Part shown: positions 1 through 8,484 of the stretch, piece after piece
Position numbering within the stretch: position 1 is the stretch's first letter
Layout of the letters: every line of letters starts with the position of its first letter
Source of the DNA: UCB3 sp964415605
GTDB taxonomy: Bacteria; Chloroflexota; Anaerolineae; Epilineales; Epilineaceae
Length of the DNA stretch: 47,668 bases
NCBI GenBank assembly: GCA_964415605.1
Contig: CAYQBA010000009.1
Span: 1 to 47,668 of the forward strand
Direction of reading: 5' to 3'
Program-made: the position numbers and the translations under genes
Notes under the pieces: generated by a model
The model's database searches: none
What the model was told of the DNA's origin: nothing
The model's input: only the letters and a program-made list of their open reading frames with translations

Positions 1-216
1 GCGGCGGTTTTGGCGGCCGTCCGTGCCACACGGGGCACGCTTCTCCGCGCGTCGGAGGCGGACATTCGTGCCGCCCAGGCGCAGGCGGCCGGCTGGGGCT
101 GGTACATCGAGCCGACGGCCGCCGTCGGCGTCTGTGGTATGATGAAGCTTCTGAATCGCCTCCCGCCCCGCGCGGACGTGGTCGTCCCGCTCACGGGCAG
201 TGGGCTGAAAGCCTGA
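1..216 (+). CDS. thrC: Threonine synthase-like PLP enzyme, C-terminal end only
   Basis: The reading frame is open from the first base of the window, so only about the last 71 residues are present. The end of the protein reads WYIEPTAAVGVCGMMKL and then VVVPLTGSGLKA. This closely resembles the C-terminus of threonine synthases, the fold-type II PLP enzymes that convert O-phosphohomoserine to threonine in the cytoplasm. The PLP lysine and the glycine-rich phosphate loop lie outside the window. A TTG at position 10 could be mistaken for a start, but it is internal. Another fold-II enzyme, such as a threonine or serine dehydratase, cannot be excluded from the tail alone. selD follows about 90 bases downstream on the same strand. 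Confidence 0.7.
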   Translation, partial: AAVLAAVRATRGTLLRASEADIRAAQAQAAGWGWYIEPTAAVGVCGMMKLLNRLPPRADVVVPLTGSGLKA

Positions 217-307
217 TCCAGGCACGCCCTTCACGATCCGTCATCACGGGCCCAGCGATGCCGTGGGCCAAGGGGTATGACACGCGATGGTTCGCAGCAC
301 GGTCGGG

Positions 308-1381
308 ATGACCGGCGCGGAGATCCGGCTGACCCAACGGGCGTCGTGCGCCGGGTGAGCGTCCAAGCTGGGCGCTGAAGCCCTGGCGCAGGTCCTGCGC
401 CCGTTGGCCGGCCTGTTCCCGGCAACCGAATACCCGGACCTGCTGGTCGGGCTCGACGGCGCCGACGACGCTGCGGTCTATCGGCTGACCGACGACCTCG
501 CGCTCGTGGCGACCACCGACTTCTTCCCGCCGGTGGTCGACGACCCGTATCAGTACGGCGCCATCGCGGCTGCCAACGCCATGAGCGACGTGTTCGCCAT
601 GGGCGGTGAGGTCATCCTGGCGCTTAACCTGCTGGGCCTGCCGGCCGACCTCGACCTCTCGATCGGCGCCGAGATCGTGCGCGGCGGCGCCGAGGCCGTG
701 CGTCGCGCCGGCGGCGTGGTGGCCGGTGGGCACAGCGTCGTGGACCACGAGCCGAAGTACGGCCTCGCGGTCATCGGCCGTGTCCACCCGGCACGGTGCC
801 TGCGCAAGGCCGGCGCCCGTCCGGGCCACGATCTCGTGCTCACCAAGGCCCTTGGTACCGGCCTGATCACGACGGCCTTGAAGCGCGGCGCCGCCGACGC
901 GGCGTTCGTCGACGCCGCGGTGGCGAGCATGACGGCGCTCAACGCCGCCGCCGGCCGGGCCGCGGTGGCCGCGGGCGCCGCAGCGGCCACGGACATCACG
1001 GGGTTCGGGCTGGCTGGCCATGGGCTGGAGATGGCCGAGCGCAGCGGTGTCACGCTGGTCATCGACGTGGATGCCCTGCCGCTCCTGCCCGGCGCGTGGG
1101 CGCTGGCCGCCGCCGGCATGTCGCCCGGGGGGACCGCGCGCAACCGCGAGGCCTTCGGGCCGCGCGTCGCCGGATGGGCCGAACTGCCGCCGGAGTGGCT
1201 GGCGCTCGTGTTCGACCCGCAGACGTCGGGTGGGCTGTTGATCGCCGTGGCGCCCGCTGCGACCGACGATCTGGTGCGCGCGCTGACCGCGCACGGGGAC
1301 CTCGCGGCACGCATCGGTACCGTGGTCGCGCCGATCGACGGCAGCGGCATGGTGTTGCGATCGGAGGCGGCTGGCGCGTGA
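308..1381 (+). CDS. selD: Selenide, water dikinase, itself a selenoprotein (in-frame UGA = Sec17)
   Basis: SelD makes selenophosphate from selenide and ATP, the selenium donor for selenocysteine synthesis. Translation from ATG 308 gives EIRLTQRASCAG, then UGA at 356-358, then ASKLGAEALAQVL. It continues without a break into a full SelD body with the glycine-rich ATP and metal motifs GLDGADDAAVY, TTDFF, GGHSV, TDITGFGLAGHG and DPQTSGG. With this start the UGA is codon 17 and the conserved lysine is residue 20, exactly the positions of Cys17 and Lys20 in E. coli SelD. That alignment is the reason for preferring ATG 308 over ATG 287. A gene finder stopping at UGA would begin at TTG 404 and lose the catalytic N-terminus. 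Selenocysteine-containing SelD proteins are known in other bacteria. A SECIS-like hairpin follows the UGA. Length is about 357 residues, normal for the family. Confidence 0.92.
363..386 (+). promoter_or_regulatory. Candidate bacterial SECIS element of selD
   Basis: Directly after the UGA at 356-358, GGGC (370-373) pairs with GCCC (380-383) around the six-base loop GCTGAA. CCA at 363-365 can pair with TGG at 384-386, leaving a four-base bulge ending in U on the 5' side. The apical loop starts 16 bases after the UGA and its first base is G, within the usual limits for bacterial SECIS elements, which recruit SelB. The pairing was done by eye; no energy was computed. Confidence 0.55.
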
Positions 1382-1433
1382 GCGGCATGAGCGCGGCGCC
1401 GCGGGCGCCGGGCCGGCGAACGAGGGGAGCAGC

Positions 1434-2696
1434 ATGACACCAGCATTCGAAAGGCCACGGGTCGTGGTCACCGGCATGGGCCTCGTCACCCCGTTGGGCA
1501 TCGGCCTGGAGGCCACGTGGGCGTCCCTGATGGCCGGGCGCAGCGGGGCCGGCCTGATCACGCGCTTCGACGCGTCGGCGTTCCAGGTCCGGATGGCCTG
1601 CCAGGTCGACGACTTCGACCCGACCGACTGGATGGACGCGCACGAAGCCAAGCGATCCGACCGGGGAATGCAGTTCGGGATCGCGGTGGCCCGGCAGGCG
1701 GTCGAACAGGCCGGGCTCGTCGTCACGCCCGAGATCGCCGAGCGGGTCGGCGTGATCGTCGGCACCGGGATCGGCGGCCTCGAAACGCTCCAGACGGGCT
1801 TCGAAGCGCTGCTCAGCCGCGGTCCCAACCGCGTCAGCCCGTTGACGGGGGCGCTCATGCTGCCCAACATGCCGTCGGGCCTCGTCTCAATCGCCGTCGG
1901 GGCGCGGGGCCCGAACTACTGCGTCGTGTCGGCCTGCGCCACGGGCTCGCATGCCATCGGCGAGGCCTTCGAGATCATCCGGCGCGGCGACGCCGACGTG
2001 ATGCTCGCCGGCGCCGTCGAGGCGGGCGTCACCCCGTTCGGCGTGGCGGCGTTCCATCGCACCGGGGCGATGTCGACGCGCAACGACGATCCCCTGCACG
2101 CGTCGCGGCCGTTCGACAAGGACCGCGACGGCTTCGTGTTCGGCGAGGGCGCCGGGTTGGTCGTGCTCGAGGCCCTGCCGCACGCGCTTGCCAGGGGTGC
2201 ACACCCGCTCGTCGAGATGGTCGGCTACGGCGCGTCCGCCGACGCCTACCACGTCAGCGCCCCGCGTGAGGACGGCTCGGGAGCAGCCCAGGCGATGCGT
2301 TTGGCCGTCCAGAAGGCCGGCTTGCCGCTGGCCACCATCGACTACATCAACGCCCACGGCACGAGCACCGTGATGAACGACATCTCGGAGACGCGTGCCA
2401 TCAAGACCGTGTTCGGCGAGCGGGCGTATCGCATCCCCGTCAGCTCGACCAAGAGCATGCACGGCCACATGCTGGGTGCGGCGGGGGGTGTGGAAGCGGT
2501 GATCACCGCGCTGACCCTCATGCGCGGCGTCATCCCGCCGACGATCAACTACCGGACGCCGGACCCGGAGTGCGATCTGGACTACGTGCCGAACGTGCCG
2601 CGTCCGGTCGAGCGGCCGCTGCGGGCGGCCCTCTCGAACTCGTTCGGGTTCGGCGGCCACAACGCCAGCCTGGTCTTTGCCCGCTATGACCCGTGA
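1434..2696 (+). CDS. fabF: Beta-ketoacyl-ACP synthase II
   Basis: This is a 420-residue condensing enzyme of type II fatty acid synthesis. It elongates acyl-ACP by decarboxylative condensation with malonyl-ACP in the cytoplasm. The N-terminus RVVVTGMGLVTPLG is typical of FabF. The active-site cysteine lies in VVSACATGSHA (Cys168), and the two catalytic histidines in INAHGTST (His308) and TKSMHGHMLGAAGG (His345). The C-terminus has NSFGFGGHNASLVF. All catalytic residues and the overall length match the family. ATG 1434 is preceded by GAGGGGAG at a good distance. The stop overlaps the start region of rnc, suggesting translational coupling. No acyl carrier protein gene is next to it here. Confidence 0.95.
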   Translation: MTPAFERPRVVVTGMGLVTPLGIGLEATWASLMAGRSGAGLITRFDASAFQVRMACQVDDFDPTDWMDAHEAKRSDRGMQFGIAVARQAVEQAGLVVTPEIAERVGVIVGTGIGGLETLQTGFEALLSRGPNRVSPLTGALMLPNMPSGLVSIAVGARGPNYCVVSACATGSHAIGEAFEIIRRGDADVMLAGAVEAGVTPFGVAAFHRTGAMSTRNDDPLHASRPFDKDRDGFVFGEGAGLVVLEALPHALARGAHPLVEMVGYGASADAYHVSAPREDGSGAAQAMRLAVQKAGLPLATIDYINAHGTSTVMNDISETRAIKTVFGERAYRIPVSSTKSMHGHMLGAAGGVEAVITALTLMRGVIPPTINYRTPDPECDLDYVPNVPRPVERPLRAALSNSFGFGGHNASLVFARYDP

Positions 2697-3519
2697 CGCC
2701 ATGCCGCCTGACCTGGCGGCGCTCGAGACGGCGATCGGCATCGCCTTCCGAGACCGCCGGTTGCTGCGCACGGCGCTGACCCATCGGTCGTATCTCAACG
2801 AAGTGGCGCAGGCCGATACGGCCGACAACGAGCGACTCGAGTTCCTCGGCGACGCCCTGGTGGACTTCGTCGCGGCCGACCACCTCTACCGCCACCTGCC
2901 GGAGGCTCGCGAGGGTACGCTGACCACGCTGCGGGCGGCCCTGGTGCGCGAGTCGGCGCTGGCCGGGTTTGCCCGCGCCATCGGTCTCGGCGGCTATCTG
3001 CGCCTGGGCCGCGGGGAGGAAGCCAGCGGAGGGCGCACGCGACCCACCCTCCTGTGCGACGCGTTCGAGGCCCTCGTCGGGGCCATCTATCTCGACCACG
3101 GGCTCGCGATGGTGGAGCGGTTCGTCGTGCACTTCATCGAACCGGAGCTCGAAGCCGTCCTGGCCCGCGCGGGCGACAGGGACGCGAAAAGCCTCTTCCA
3201 GGAGCTCGCCCAGCGGGCGTGGCAGACCACGCCGCGCTACGTGACCGTGAGCGCGAGCGGGCCGGACCATGCCAAGTCGTTCGTGGTCCAGGTTCTCGTC
3301 GGCGACACGGTCTGGGGGGAGGGTACCGGGTCGTCGAAGGCCGAGGCCGCGCAAGCCGCGGCAGCGGCGGCCTTGGAGCGGCCGGCCGCCCCACCCTCCG
3401 CGATCGAGGGACAAACGGATGGCGATGCACCGCCCGGTCAGTCCCGCAGCCCCGGGCCCGGCGACGCTCCGGCGCGTGGCCGGGCCCGCCAGATGCCCCG
3501 CGAGGACGGCGGCGGATGA
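2686..3519 (+). CDS. rnc: Ribonuclease III
   Basis: RNase III cuts double-stranded RNA, including rRNA precursors, as a homodimer. The signature NERLEFLGDALVDF contains the first catalytic Glu and Asp, and CDAFEALVGAIYLDHG contains the second acidic pair. A double-stranded RNA-binding domain follows, from DAKSLFQELAQ to SSKAEAAQAAAAAALE. After it comes a Pro/Gly/Arg-rich tail of about 45 residues that is longer than usual and probably disordered. ATG 2686 overlaps the fabF stop; ATG 2701 is a slightly shorter alternative. The end overlaps the next gene by ATGA. Pairing of rnc with fabF is common in bacteria. Confidence 0.93.
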   Translation: MTRDAMPPDLAALETAIGIAFRDRRLLRTALTHRSYLNEVAQADTADNERLEFLGDALVDFVAADHLYRHLPEAREGTLTTLRAALVRESALAGFARAIGLGGYLRLGRGEEASGGRTRPTLLCDAFEALVGAIYLDHGLAMVERFVVHFIEPELEAVLARAGDRDAKSLFQELAQRAWQTTPRYVTVSASGPDHAKSFVVQVLVGDTVWGEGTGSSKAEAAQAAAAAALERPAAPPSAIEGQTDGDAPPGQSRSPGPGDAPARGRARQMPREDGGG

Positions 3520-4649
3520 ACGCCAGCCGGCGCGCCGCCGTGGCCCTGGCCGTCGCTGGCGCGGCTGGTCCATGGCACGCGACCTTGCCGCCGGCGCAGG
3601 CCATGCCGCACGGCCGGCCGAATGCGCCCGTCATCGAGATCGTGAGCTTCACCCCGGCGGAGGTGGAGCTCGGTGGCCAGCGTTCGGTTACCGTGCGCGG
3701 CATGCTGGTCAACCGCGGCCCAGGGCCGGCCCGTGCCATCCATGTGTCCTTGACGGCGCGTCGGACCCCCGGCGGCGAGATCGTCGGCGTCGGCGGCGGC
3801 GTGAGCTGGCTCGATGCCCTCGACGAAGGCGAGAGCGGCCCGTTCAGCGTGGGCGTGCGCTTCTGTTGCCTGCCGGACATCGGCGCGTACGATCTCACGA
3901 CGTCCGCGGATGCGGCGCCGGCGCCGCGCTACCACGATCTGGCCGTCCTCGATCTCAACGAGCAGGTGGTGGACGGCGAAGGGCGTGTCTACGGCTGGCT
4001 GCGCAACACCGGGGACGCGTTCCTCAACGCCTCGTCCACCGACGTGTACGCCGGGTTCTGGCACGGCGACGACCTCGTCGAGCTCCAGACCGCGCGGCTG
4101 CCCGTCTTCTACACCCCGGATGCCCCGACCGGCCAGAGCCACCCGCCGGGCGTGGCGTACCCCTGGGCCATCGCCTTCCCGGACGTGCAATTCGACTGGT
4201 ACCAGGTCTGGACGTACGCTGAGCCGTTCCCGCCCGGCCTGTACCCGATCCCCCTGGCCGCCGACGCCGTCACGGCGCGGCGGGTGGCGGCGGACATCGT
4301 CGTCGCCGGCACGCTGCGCAGCTGCGGCACCGCGGCGGCGGGGCTGGTGGTGGTCGTCGTGGAAGCGACCGCCGCCGATGGCAGCCTGGTCGAGTTTGGC
4401 CGGGCCGTGCTGGCGCTCGACGACCCGCTCGACCCCGGCGAACGCCAGGGCTTCTCGTTGACGTGGCCGAACGTCCGCCCCGCAGTCGATGCGGCTCGTG
4501 TGACCGCCACCGCCTACGCCGTCGACACCCAGGCCGTGCGACCCACGGCCGTCCCGTGCGCCGGACTCCGGCGCCAGGGGTTCCTGCCCGCGCTCACGCG
4601 GTCGGGCGACGACGGCGGATCCATCCGACCTTCCCACACCCCACGGTAG
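3516..4649 (+). CDS. Secreted protein with FxLYD-like beta domains, function unknown
   Basis: The start ATG overlaps the rnc stop. The protein has 377 residues and begins with a signal peptide (basic start, Ala-rich core, PPAQAMP cleavage region). The rest is beta-rich. Segments such as TVRGMLVNRGPGPARAIHV and GRVYGWLRNTGDAFLNAS resemble FxLYD-type or bacterial Ig-like modules that follow the pattern 'G x V x N x G'. A segment around residues 130-240 has several Trp and Pro residues and a TGQSHPPG loop. No catalytic motif is visible and I do not recognise a named family. It is probably exported and may be cell-surface associated. Translational coupling to rnc is likely, but no functional link is apparent. 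Confidence 0.7.
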   Translation: MNASRRAAVALAVAGAAGPWHATLPPAQAMPHGRPNAPVIEIVSFTPAEVELGGQRSVTVRGMLVNRGPGPARAIHVSLTARRTPGGEIVGVGGGVSWLDALDEGESGPFSVGVRFCCLPDIGAYDLTTSADAAPAPRYHDLAVLDLNEQVVDGEGRVYGWLRNTGDAFLNASSTDVYAGFWHGDDLVELQTARLPVFYTPDAPTGQSHPPGVAYPWAIAFPDVQFDWYQVWTYAEPFPPGLYPIPLAADAVTARRVAADIVVAGTLRSCGTAAAGLVVVVVEATAADGSLVEFGRAVLALDDPLDPGERQGFSLTWPNVRPAVDAARVTATAYAVDTQAVRPTAVPCAGLRRQGFLPALTRSGDDGGSIRPSHTPR

Positions 4650-4657
4650 CACTCGCC

Positions 4658-5182
4658 ATGGACATCCCACTTCCAGCTGCATCGCCCGACGACTACCGCG
4701 CTGTCATGCGGCTCTGGCCCAGCGGGGTCACGATCATCACGATGCTTGCCCCGGACGGCCCGCACGGCATGACGGCCAGCGCCTTCACGTCGGTCTCCGT
4801 CGAACCGCCCATGATCTTGATCGTCGTCGACCGGCGCTGGCGCTCGCACGCCTTCATCGCGGCCGCCGGCGCGTTTTGCGTCAACATCCTGGGCGCCGAT
4901 CAGAGCGCGTGGTCGGACCGGTTCGCGGGCCGCCACGGCGACGTGCCGGACCGATTTGCCGGCATCGCCACGGCCACGGCCGTCACGGGCGCGCCGCACC
5001 TGATCGACGCCGTGGCGTGGTTGGACTGCACCGTGGCCGAGGCCCACGCGGCGGGCGACCACACGGTGTTCCTCGGCCGGGTGGTCGCCGCACGCGCCGC
5101 GCCCGGCGCGCCGCCGCCGCTGATCTACCACAACACCCGCTATCGCGGCCTGGGCCCGGACATCACGCCGCCAGGCGGTTGA
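4658..5182 (+). CDS. Flavin reductase-like, FMN-binding split-barrel protein
   Basis: The 174-residue protein matches the flavin reductase domain found in NAD(P)H:flavin oxidoreductases such as HpaC. Typical features are the N-terminal block AVMRLWPSGVTIITM, GMTASAFTSVSVEPPMILIVVD, then FCVNILGADQ, and a C-terminal block with the HTVFLGRVV strand and PLIYHNTRYRGL. Family members reduce flavins for a partner monooxygenase or act directly as FMN oxidoreductases. No monooxygenase partner is adjacent, so the electron acceptor is unknown. The start follows the previous gene by eight bases, and the stop overlaps a possible ATG of the next frame. Confidence 0.88.
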   Translation: MDIPLPAASPDDYRAVMRLWPSGVTIITMLAPDGPHGMTASAFTSVSVEPPMILIVVDRRWRSHAFIAAAGAFCVNILGADQSAWSDRFAGRHGDVPDRFAGIATATAVTGAPHLIDAVAWLDCTVAEAHAAGDHTVFLGRVVAARAAPGAPPPLIYHNTRYRGLGPDITPPGG

Positions 5183-5211
5183 TGGGGCGGCCGGCCCCGG
5201 GGGGGCAGGGC

Positions 5212-6141
5212 ATGACGCCCCCGCGCGTGCTGTTCCTGTTCGTCGACGGCGTCGGCGTCGGCGTGGACGATCCCGCGGTCAACCCGCTGGCGGCCGTCGA
5301 TCTGCCGGCGCTGGCGACGCTGCTCGGCGGCGCGCGGCCCTTCGCCGGGGCCGCCTCGGCGCCGGCCACGGGCGGTCGGCTTTTGGCGCTGGACGCTTGC
5401 CTCGGCGTGCCTGGCCTCCCGCAAAGCGGCACGGGGCAGACCGCGCTGTTGACGGGCATCAACGCTCCGGCGCTCGTCGGGCGACACGAAGGGCCCTATC
5501 CCACGGCCGATCTCAAGCGCCTCCTGGCCGATGCGGGCGTGTTCCGGCGCCTTCGGGACGTCGATCGCCCCGTGGCATTGGCCAACGCGTATCCCGACCA
5601 CTACCTCCAACGCGCCGCCGAGGGCACGGGCCGGCTGGGAGCCATCGCCCGGTCGGCCCTACTGGCCGGCGTGCGGCTGCGGGGCGTCGGGGACTTGCGC
5701 GCCGGGCGTGCGCTGTCCGCGTTCGTGACCAACGCCGGCTGGCGGGATCGGCTGGGCCATCGCGATGTCCCCGACATCGACGCGGTGGCGGCGGGGCGTC
5801 GCCTCGCGGCACTGGCGCGCGACCACGCGTTCACGCTGTTCGAGTACTACGTCACCGACCTGGCCGGGCACCACCCGGATCGCTGGCCGCCGGCGGACGC
5901 GCTGCGCTGCCTCGATGACCTCGTGGCCGGGGTGCTCGCGGCATGGTCGCCGGATGACGTCGTCGTGCTGGCGTCGGACCACGGCAACCTCGAGGACGTC
6001 AGCGTGACCACCCACACCCGCAACCCGGCGCTCGGGGCGTGGTACGGTCCCGGGGCGCCGGCGCCGCCGATGGCCTTGACCGATGTGGTCCCCGCGATCC
6101 TCGCCCGCATCCTGGCGCCGCCGGCCCGGGCCGGCGGCTGA
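5212..6141 (+). CDS. Alkaline-phosphatase-superfamily metalloenzyme (iPGM/phosphopentomutase-like)
   Basis: The 309-residue protein has the two-metal core of the alkaline phosphatase superfamily as seen in cofactor-independent phosphoglycerate mutase and phosphopentomutase. The first metal aspartate lies in LFVDGVGVG. The likely Thr nucleophile is in SGTGQTALLTG. ASDHGNLED carries the Asp-His pair, and a second histidine is in VTTHTRNP. It is much shorter than the roughly 510-residue phosphoglycerate mutase, so it belongs to the small 'metalloenzyme' branch with uncertain substrate, perhaps a phosphosugar or nucleotide. ATG 5212 has a G-rich ribosome site; ATG 5182, overlapping the previous stop, would add ten residues. 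Confidence 0.82.
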   Translation: MTPPRVLFLFVDGVGVGVDDPAVNPLAAVDLPALATLLGGARPFAGAASAPATGGRLLALDACLGVPGLPQSGTGQTALLTGINAPALVGRHEGPYPTADLKRLLADAGVFRRLRDVDRPVALANAYPDHYLQRAAEGTGRLGAIARSALLAGVRLRGVGDLRAGRALSAFVTNAGWRDRLGHRDVPDIDAVAAGRRLAALARDHAFTLFEYYVTDLAGHHPDRWPPADALRCLDDLVAGVLAAWSPDDVVVLASDHGNLEDVSVTTHTRNPALGAWYGPGAPAPPMALTDVVPAILARILAPPARAGG

Positions 6142-6173
6142 CATGGTGAGCCTGTCGCCGCCGCCCGCCGCCG

Positions 6174-7031
6174 TCAGCCCTCGCGCGGGGCGTACGCCGC
6201 CAGCCCGAAGCTGCCGGGGCCGCCCAGCACCGCGAGGTGCGGATCGGCCGGCGCCAGCCACACCTCGGCCGGCGCGTGGCGCGTCTCGATGAACGTGGCG
6301 ACGGCGGCGGCCTCGGCGTCGGCGCCGGCGCTCCACAGCGCCACATGCGCCGTGCCCGCGTCGCCGATGGCGCGCGCCGCGGCATCGACGAGGGCGCGCA
6401 GAGCAGTGGCGATGTTGGCCGGCGGACCGATGGGGCTGAGGCGCCCGTCCTCGAGGCCAAACAGGGCGTGGGTGGCGCCGGGCATGGCCGCCGACGCGTC
6501 GCCGATCGGCAGCCGCCCGTGCCGCCGCGCGAAGGCGAGGTCGCCGCATACGACCAGGATCGTCATCGGTGCGTTGCGCGGCGGCAGCCACGCGAGCACG
6601 TCGTCGATCGCGGCCGCGTCCTGGCCGGCCCGTGCCGCCTGAACGCACGCCATGCCCAGGCCGGCGGCCACCCACGGCGTCTCGACGACCCGGATCGGCG
6701 ACCCATCCGGCAACGCGGCGGCCGCCGAACGGGCCGCAGCCGCGCTGGGCGACAGCCAGGCCGGAGGGTGCAGCGACACGATCTCGACGCCCCAGCCGAG
6801 CACACGCCGATAGGCGTCGGCGAACTCGGCGGGCGCGAGCGGGTTGACGGCGATCGGGGCCGGGGCGACCCGCAGCGCTTCGTAGAAGTCTGGATCACCG
6901 AGGTTCCCGCCGGCGTGGAAGGCGCGCCCGTCGAGCGTCACCGTCTCGGCGATCACCGTGATCGCCAGGTCCTGGACCACCCCGCGCGGCAGGGCCGCGG
7001 CGCTGTCGGTGACCACGTGGACGTTGGCCAT
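6174..7031 (-). CDS. DegV family protein, divergent fatty-acid-binding protein
   Basis: The 285-residue product begins ANVHVVTDSAAALP, the hallmark start of DegV proteins, followed by VTLDGRAFHAGG. DegV (FakB-type) proteins bind a fatty acid and can present it to a fatty acid kinase. The second conserved block, normally TSQPS, reads AVNPLAPAEF here, and the block normally LSSxLSGTY reads LSPSAAAARSA, so the lipid-contact residues are altered. The C-terminal part has the usual alternating alpha/beta pattern. The start was set at the ATG just before the VVTDS motif because upstream sequence in this frame is low-complexity. It runs opposite to its neighbours, convergent with the metalloenzyme gene. 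No FakA-type kinase is in the window. Confidence 0.75.
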   Translation of the reverse strand: MANVHVVTDSAAALPRGVVQDLAITVIAETVTLDGRAFHAGGNLGDPDFYEALRVAPAPIAVNPLAPAEFADAYRRVLGWGVEIVSLHPPAWLSPSAAAARSAAAALPDGSPIRVVETPWVAAGLGMACVQAARAGQDAAAIDDVLAWLPPRNAPMTILVVCGDLAFARRHGRLPIGDASAAMPGATHALFGLEDGRLSPIGPPANIATALRALVDAAARAIGDAGTAHVALWSAGADAEAAAVATFIETRHAPAEVWLAPADPHLAVLGGPGSFGLAAYAPREG

Positions 7032-7265
7032 CAGCCGCGCCCCAACGGTGCCGGTCGCGGATCGGCCGTTCGGGCCCTGGCGCCTCGTGGCGCGCCCGGC
7101 ACCCGTGGCGCGTCGGCCAGGCGCGGCCCCCCGGTCGGCGGCGGCCCCGCGCCGAGGCGGCGCCTCCCGCGCGCCTGTGGCACAATTGGCCCGCGGCCGA
7201 TCGCCGCTGGCGGCCATGGGGACCGCCCCACGCGGCCACGCCTTGCACCGAGGGAAAGCATCGCC

Positions 7266-7466
7266 ATGGAAGCGTACCGATTGATCCAGTTCAAGTGCCC
7301 GACCTGCGGCCAGCGCCTGGCGGTGTTGCGCGACCAGGTTCTTCGCGGCGAGACCGTCACGTGCCAGGACTGCAACACCGACGTCGCGCTGGTCGTTCGC
7401 GGCGGCGCCCCGCGGCGCCCGGCCGTGGCCGGCGACGCGCGCGTGGCGGTGGAGCTCCGGGTGTGA
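7266..7466 (+). CDS. Small zinc-ribbon protein
   Basis: This 66-residue protein contains two CxxC knuckles, FKCPTCGQRL and VTCQDCNTDV, spaced about 25 residues apart as in a single zinc ribbon. It resembles LysW-like and other short ribbon proteins but lacks the acidic C-terminal EDWGE tail of LysW, so an amino-carrier role is not supported. A GAGGGAAAG ribosome site precedes ATG 7266. The 234 bases between it and the divergent DegV gene contain no convincing promoter. It converges with the SH3-like gene downstream. Confidence 0.7.
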   Translation: MEAYRLIQFKCPTCGQRLAVLRDQVLRGETVTCQDCNTDVALVVRGGAPRRPAVAGDARVAVELRV

Positions 7467-7511
7467 CGCCCGGCGCGGCGCCGCCCCCGCAGACCACCGC
7501 TTGCGGCGCGC

Positions 7512-8252
7512 TCAGCCGTCGGACTCGAACGTCGGCGACGCCACCGGGGGGTTCCAGCCGGCGGGCGCCGCGGTGGCCACCAGGTAGGTCTGTGCTGCCC
7601 ACCCGACGTTGCCCTGTTCGTCCTGCAACCGGTACCACGTGACGCCATCGTTCGACTCGGGATCGCCCATCACCTTGAGGACCGCGCCCTCGTCGACGAT
7701 TCGGATCGTGGCATTGTCGAGCCCGGGGCCGAAGCGGAAGCGCATGCCGTAGCCGTCGGTGTTGGTCACCTTGACGAAGCCGCCCGCGGCCAGCGCGGCG
7801 GCGTTGGCCGACGCGACCGTCGCCACCGCCGGAACGCCCGACGTCGGCAGCGTGCCGGCCGCCGACGTCGGCACCGCGACGGTGCCCGTTACCCCGCTCG
7901 CCACGCCGCCGGCCGTCGGCGCGCCGGCCGGCGGCACCGTACCAAGGCTGGCCGGTGCGACCGACGCCGCGGCGGTGGCCATCGGGGCTCCGCCGACCAC
8001 CGCCGTGCCGCCGGCACCGCCGATCACGGGCGCGGTCGCGGTCGTCGACACGCCCGGTGTGGCGGTGGCCAGGTCGGCGGGTTCGTCCCCCGTCGGGCCG
8101 AAGAACAGCCAGAGGATGGCGAGCAGGACCACGATGAGCAGGCCCGTGGCCGCCGCCTGGACGCTGATCCCACCCGGCAGCATCGGGGCGCCGCCGCCCG
8201 TCGAGGGTTCGTCGGTCTGGTCGTCGAAGTCCGAGTAATTGTAGTCGGGCAC
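7512..8252 (-). CDS. Membrane-anchored protein with C-terminal SH3-like domain
   Basis: The 246-residue protein has an acidic, Tyr-rich N-terminus (PDYNYSDFDDQTDEP), one membrane segment at about residues 29-51 (ATGLLIVVLLAILWLFF), and a long Ala/Thr/Pro/Gly linker. It ends in an SH3-like fold of about 80 residues, where VKVTNTDGYGMRFRFGPG and VTWYRLQDEQGNVGWAAQTYL match bacterial SH3 repeats. Such domains bind peptidoglycan or surface polymers. The topology predicts a cytoplasmic N-terminus and an external SH3 domain. It faces away from the cohesin-like gene at 8485. Confidence 0.8.
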   Translation of the reverse strand: MPDYNYSDFDDQTDEPSTGGGAPMLPGGISVQAAATGLLIVVLLAILWLFFGPTGDEPADLATATPGVSTTATAPVIGGAGGTAVVGGAPMATAAASVAPASLGTVPPAGAPTAGGVASGVTGTVAVPTSAAGTLPTSGVPAVATVASANAAALAAGGFVKVTNTDGYGMRFRFGPGLDNATIRIVDEGAVLKVMGDPESNDGVTWYRLQDEQGNVGWAAQTYLVATAAPAGWNPPVASPTFESDG

Positions 8253-8340
8253 CGGGGCCTCCGTCGTGGCATGAGGGTTGCAGGGGCAGGGTGGGCCGCG
8301 CGCGCATGGGGCTGGCTGTCGGCCGCAACGACGGCGCGAG

Positions 8341-8346
8341 TATAAT
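8341..8346 (+). promoter_or_regulatory. Consensus -10 box upstream of the cohesin-like gene
   Basis: A perfect TATAAT lies in the otherwise GC-rich 232-base gap between two divergent genes, about 140 bases before ATG 8485. No good -35 is seen at the standard spacing (TGTCGG is the nearest), so the assignment rests on the -10 alone. Confidence 0.4.
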
Positions 8347-8484
8347 CCGAGCCTGCCGGGCCGTCAACGTGGGCCGGCGTGGGGCGCGGCGGGATGATCG
8401 CACCGGACGACTCGGGGTCACCGTCCCCGCGAGCCCGCAGCGGGACGGCCGGGGCGGCCTGAGGCAAACAGGAGGGGGAGCCAG

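Noticed and set aside
386..400. GCGCAG/CTGCGC hairpin in selD as the SECIS element
   Set aside because: Its loop is only three bases and begins 33 bases after the UGA; the 363-386 hairpin fits loop and distance rules better.
191..1870. 559-residue open frame antisense to selD and fabF
   Set aside because: It is an open-frame shadow of GC-rich codons on the other strand; its translation is Arg/Gly/Ala-rich with no domain. The same holds for the other long antisense frames (for example 2545-3573, 3438-4682, 19904-21277, 45579-47636).
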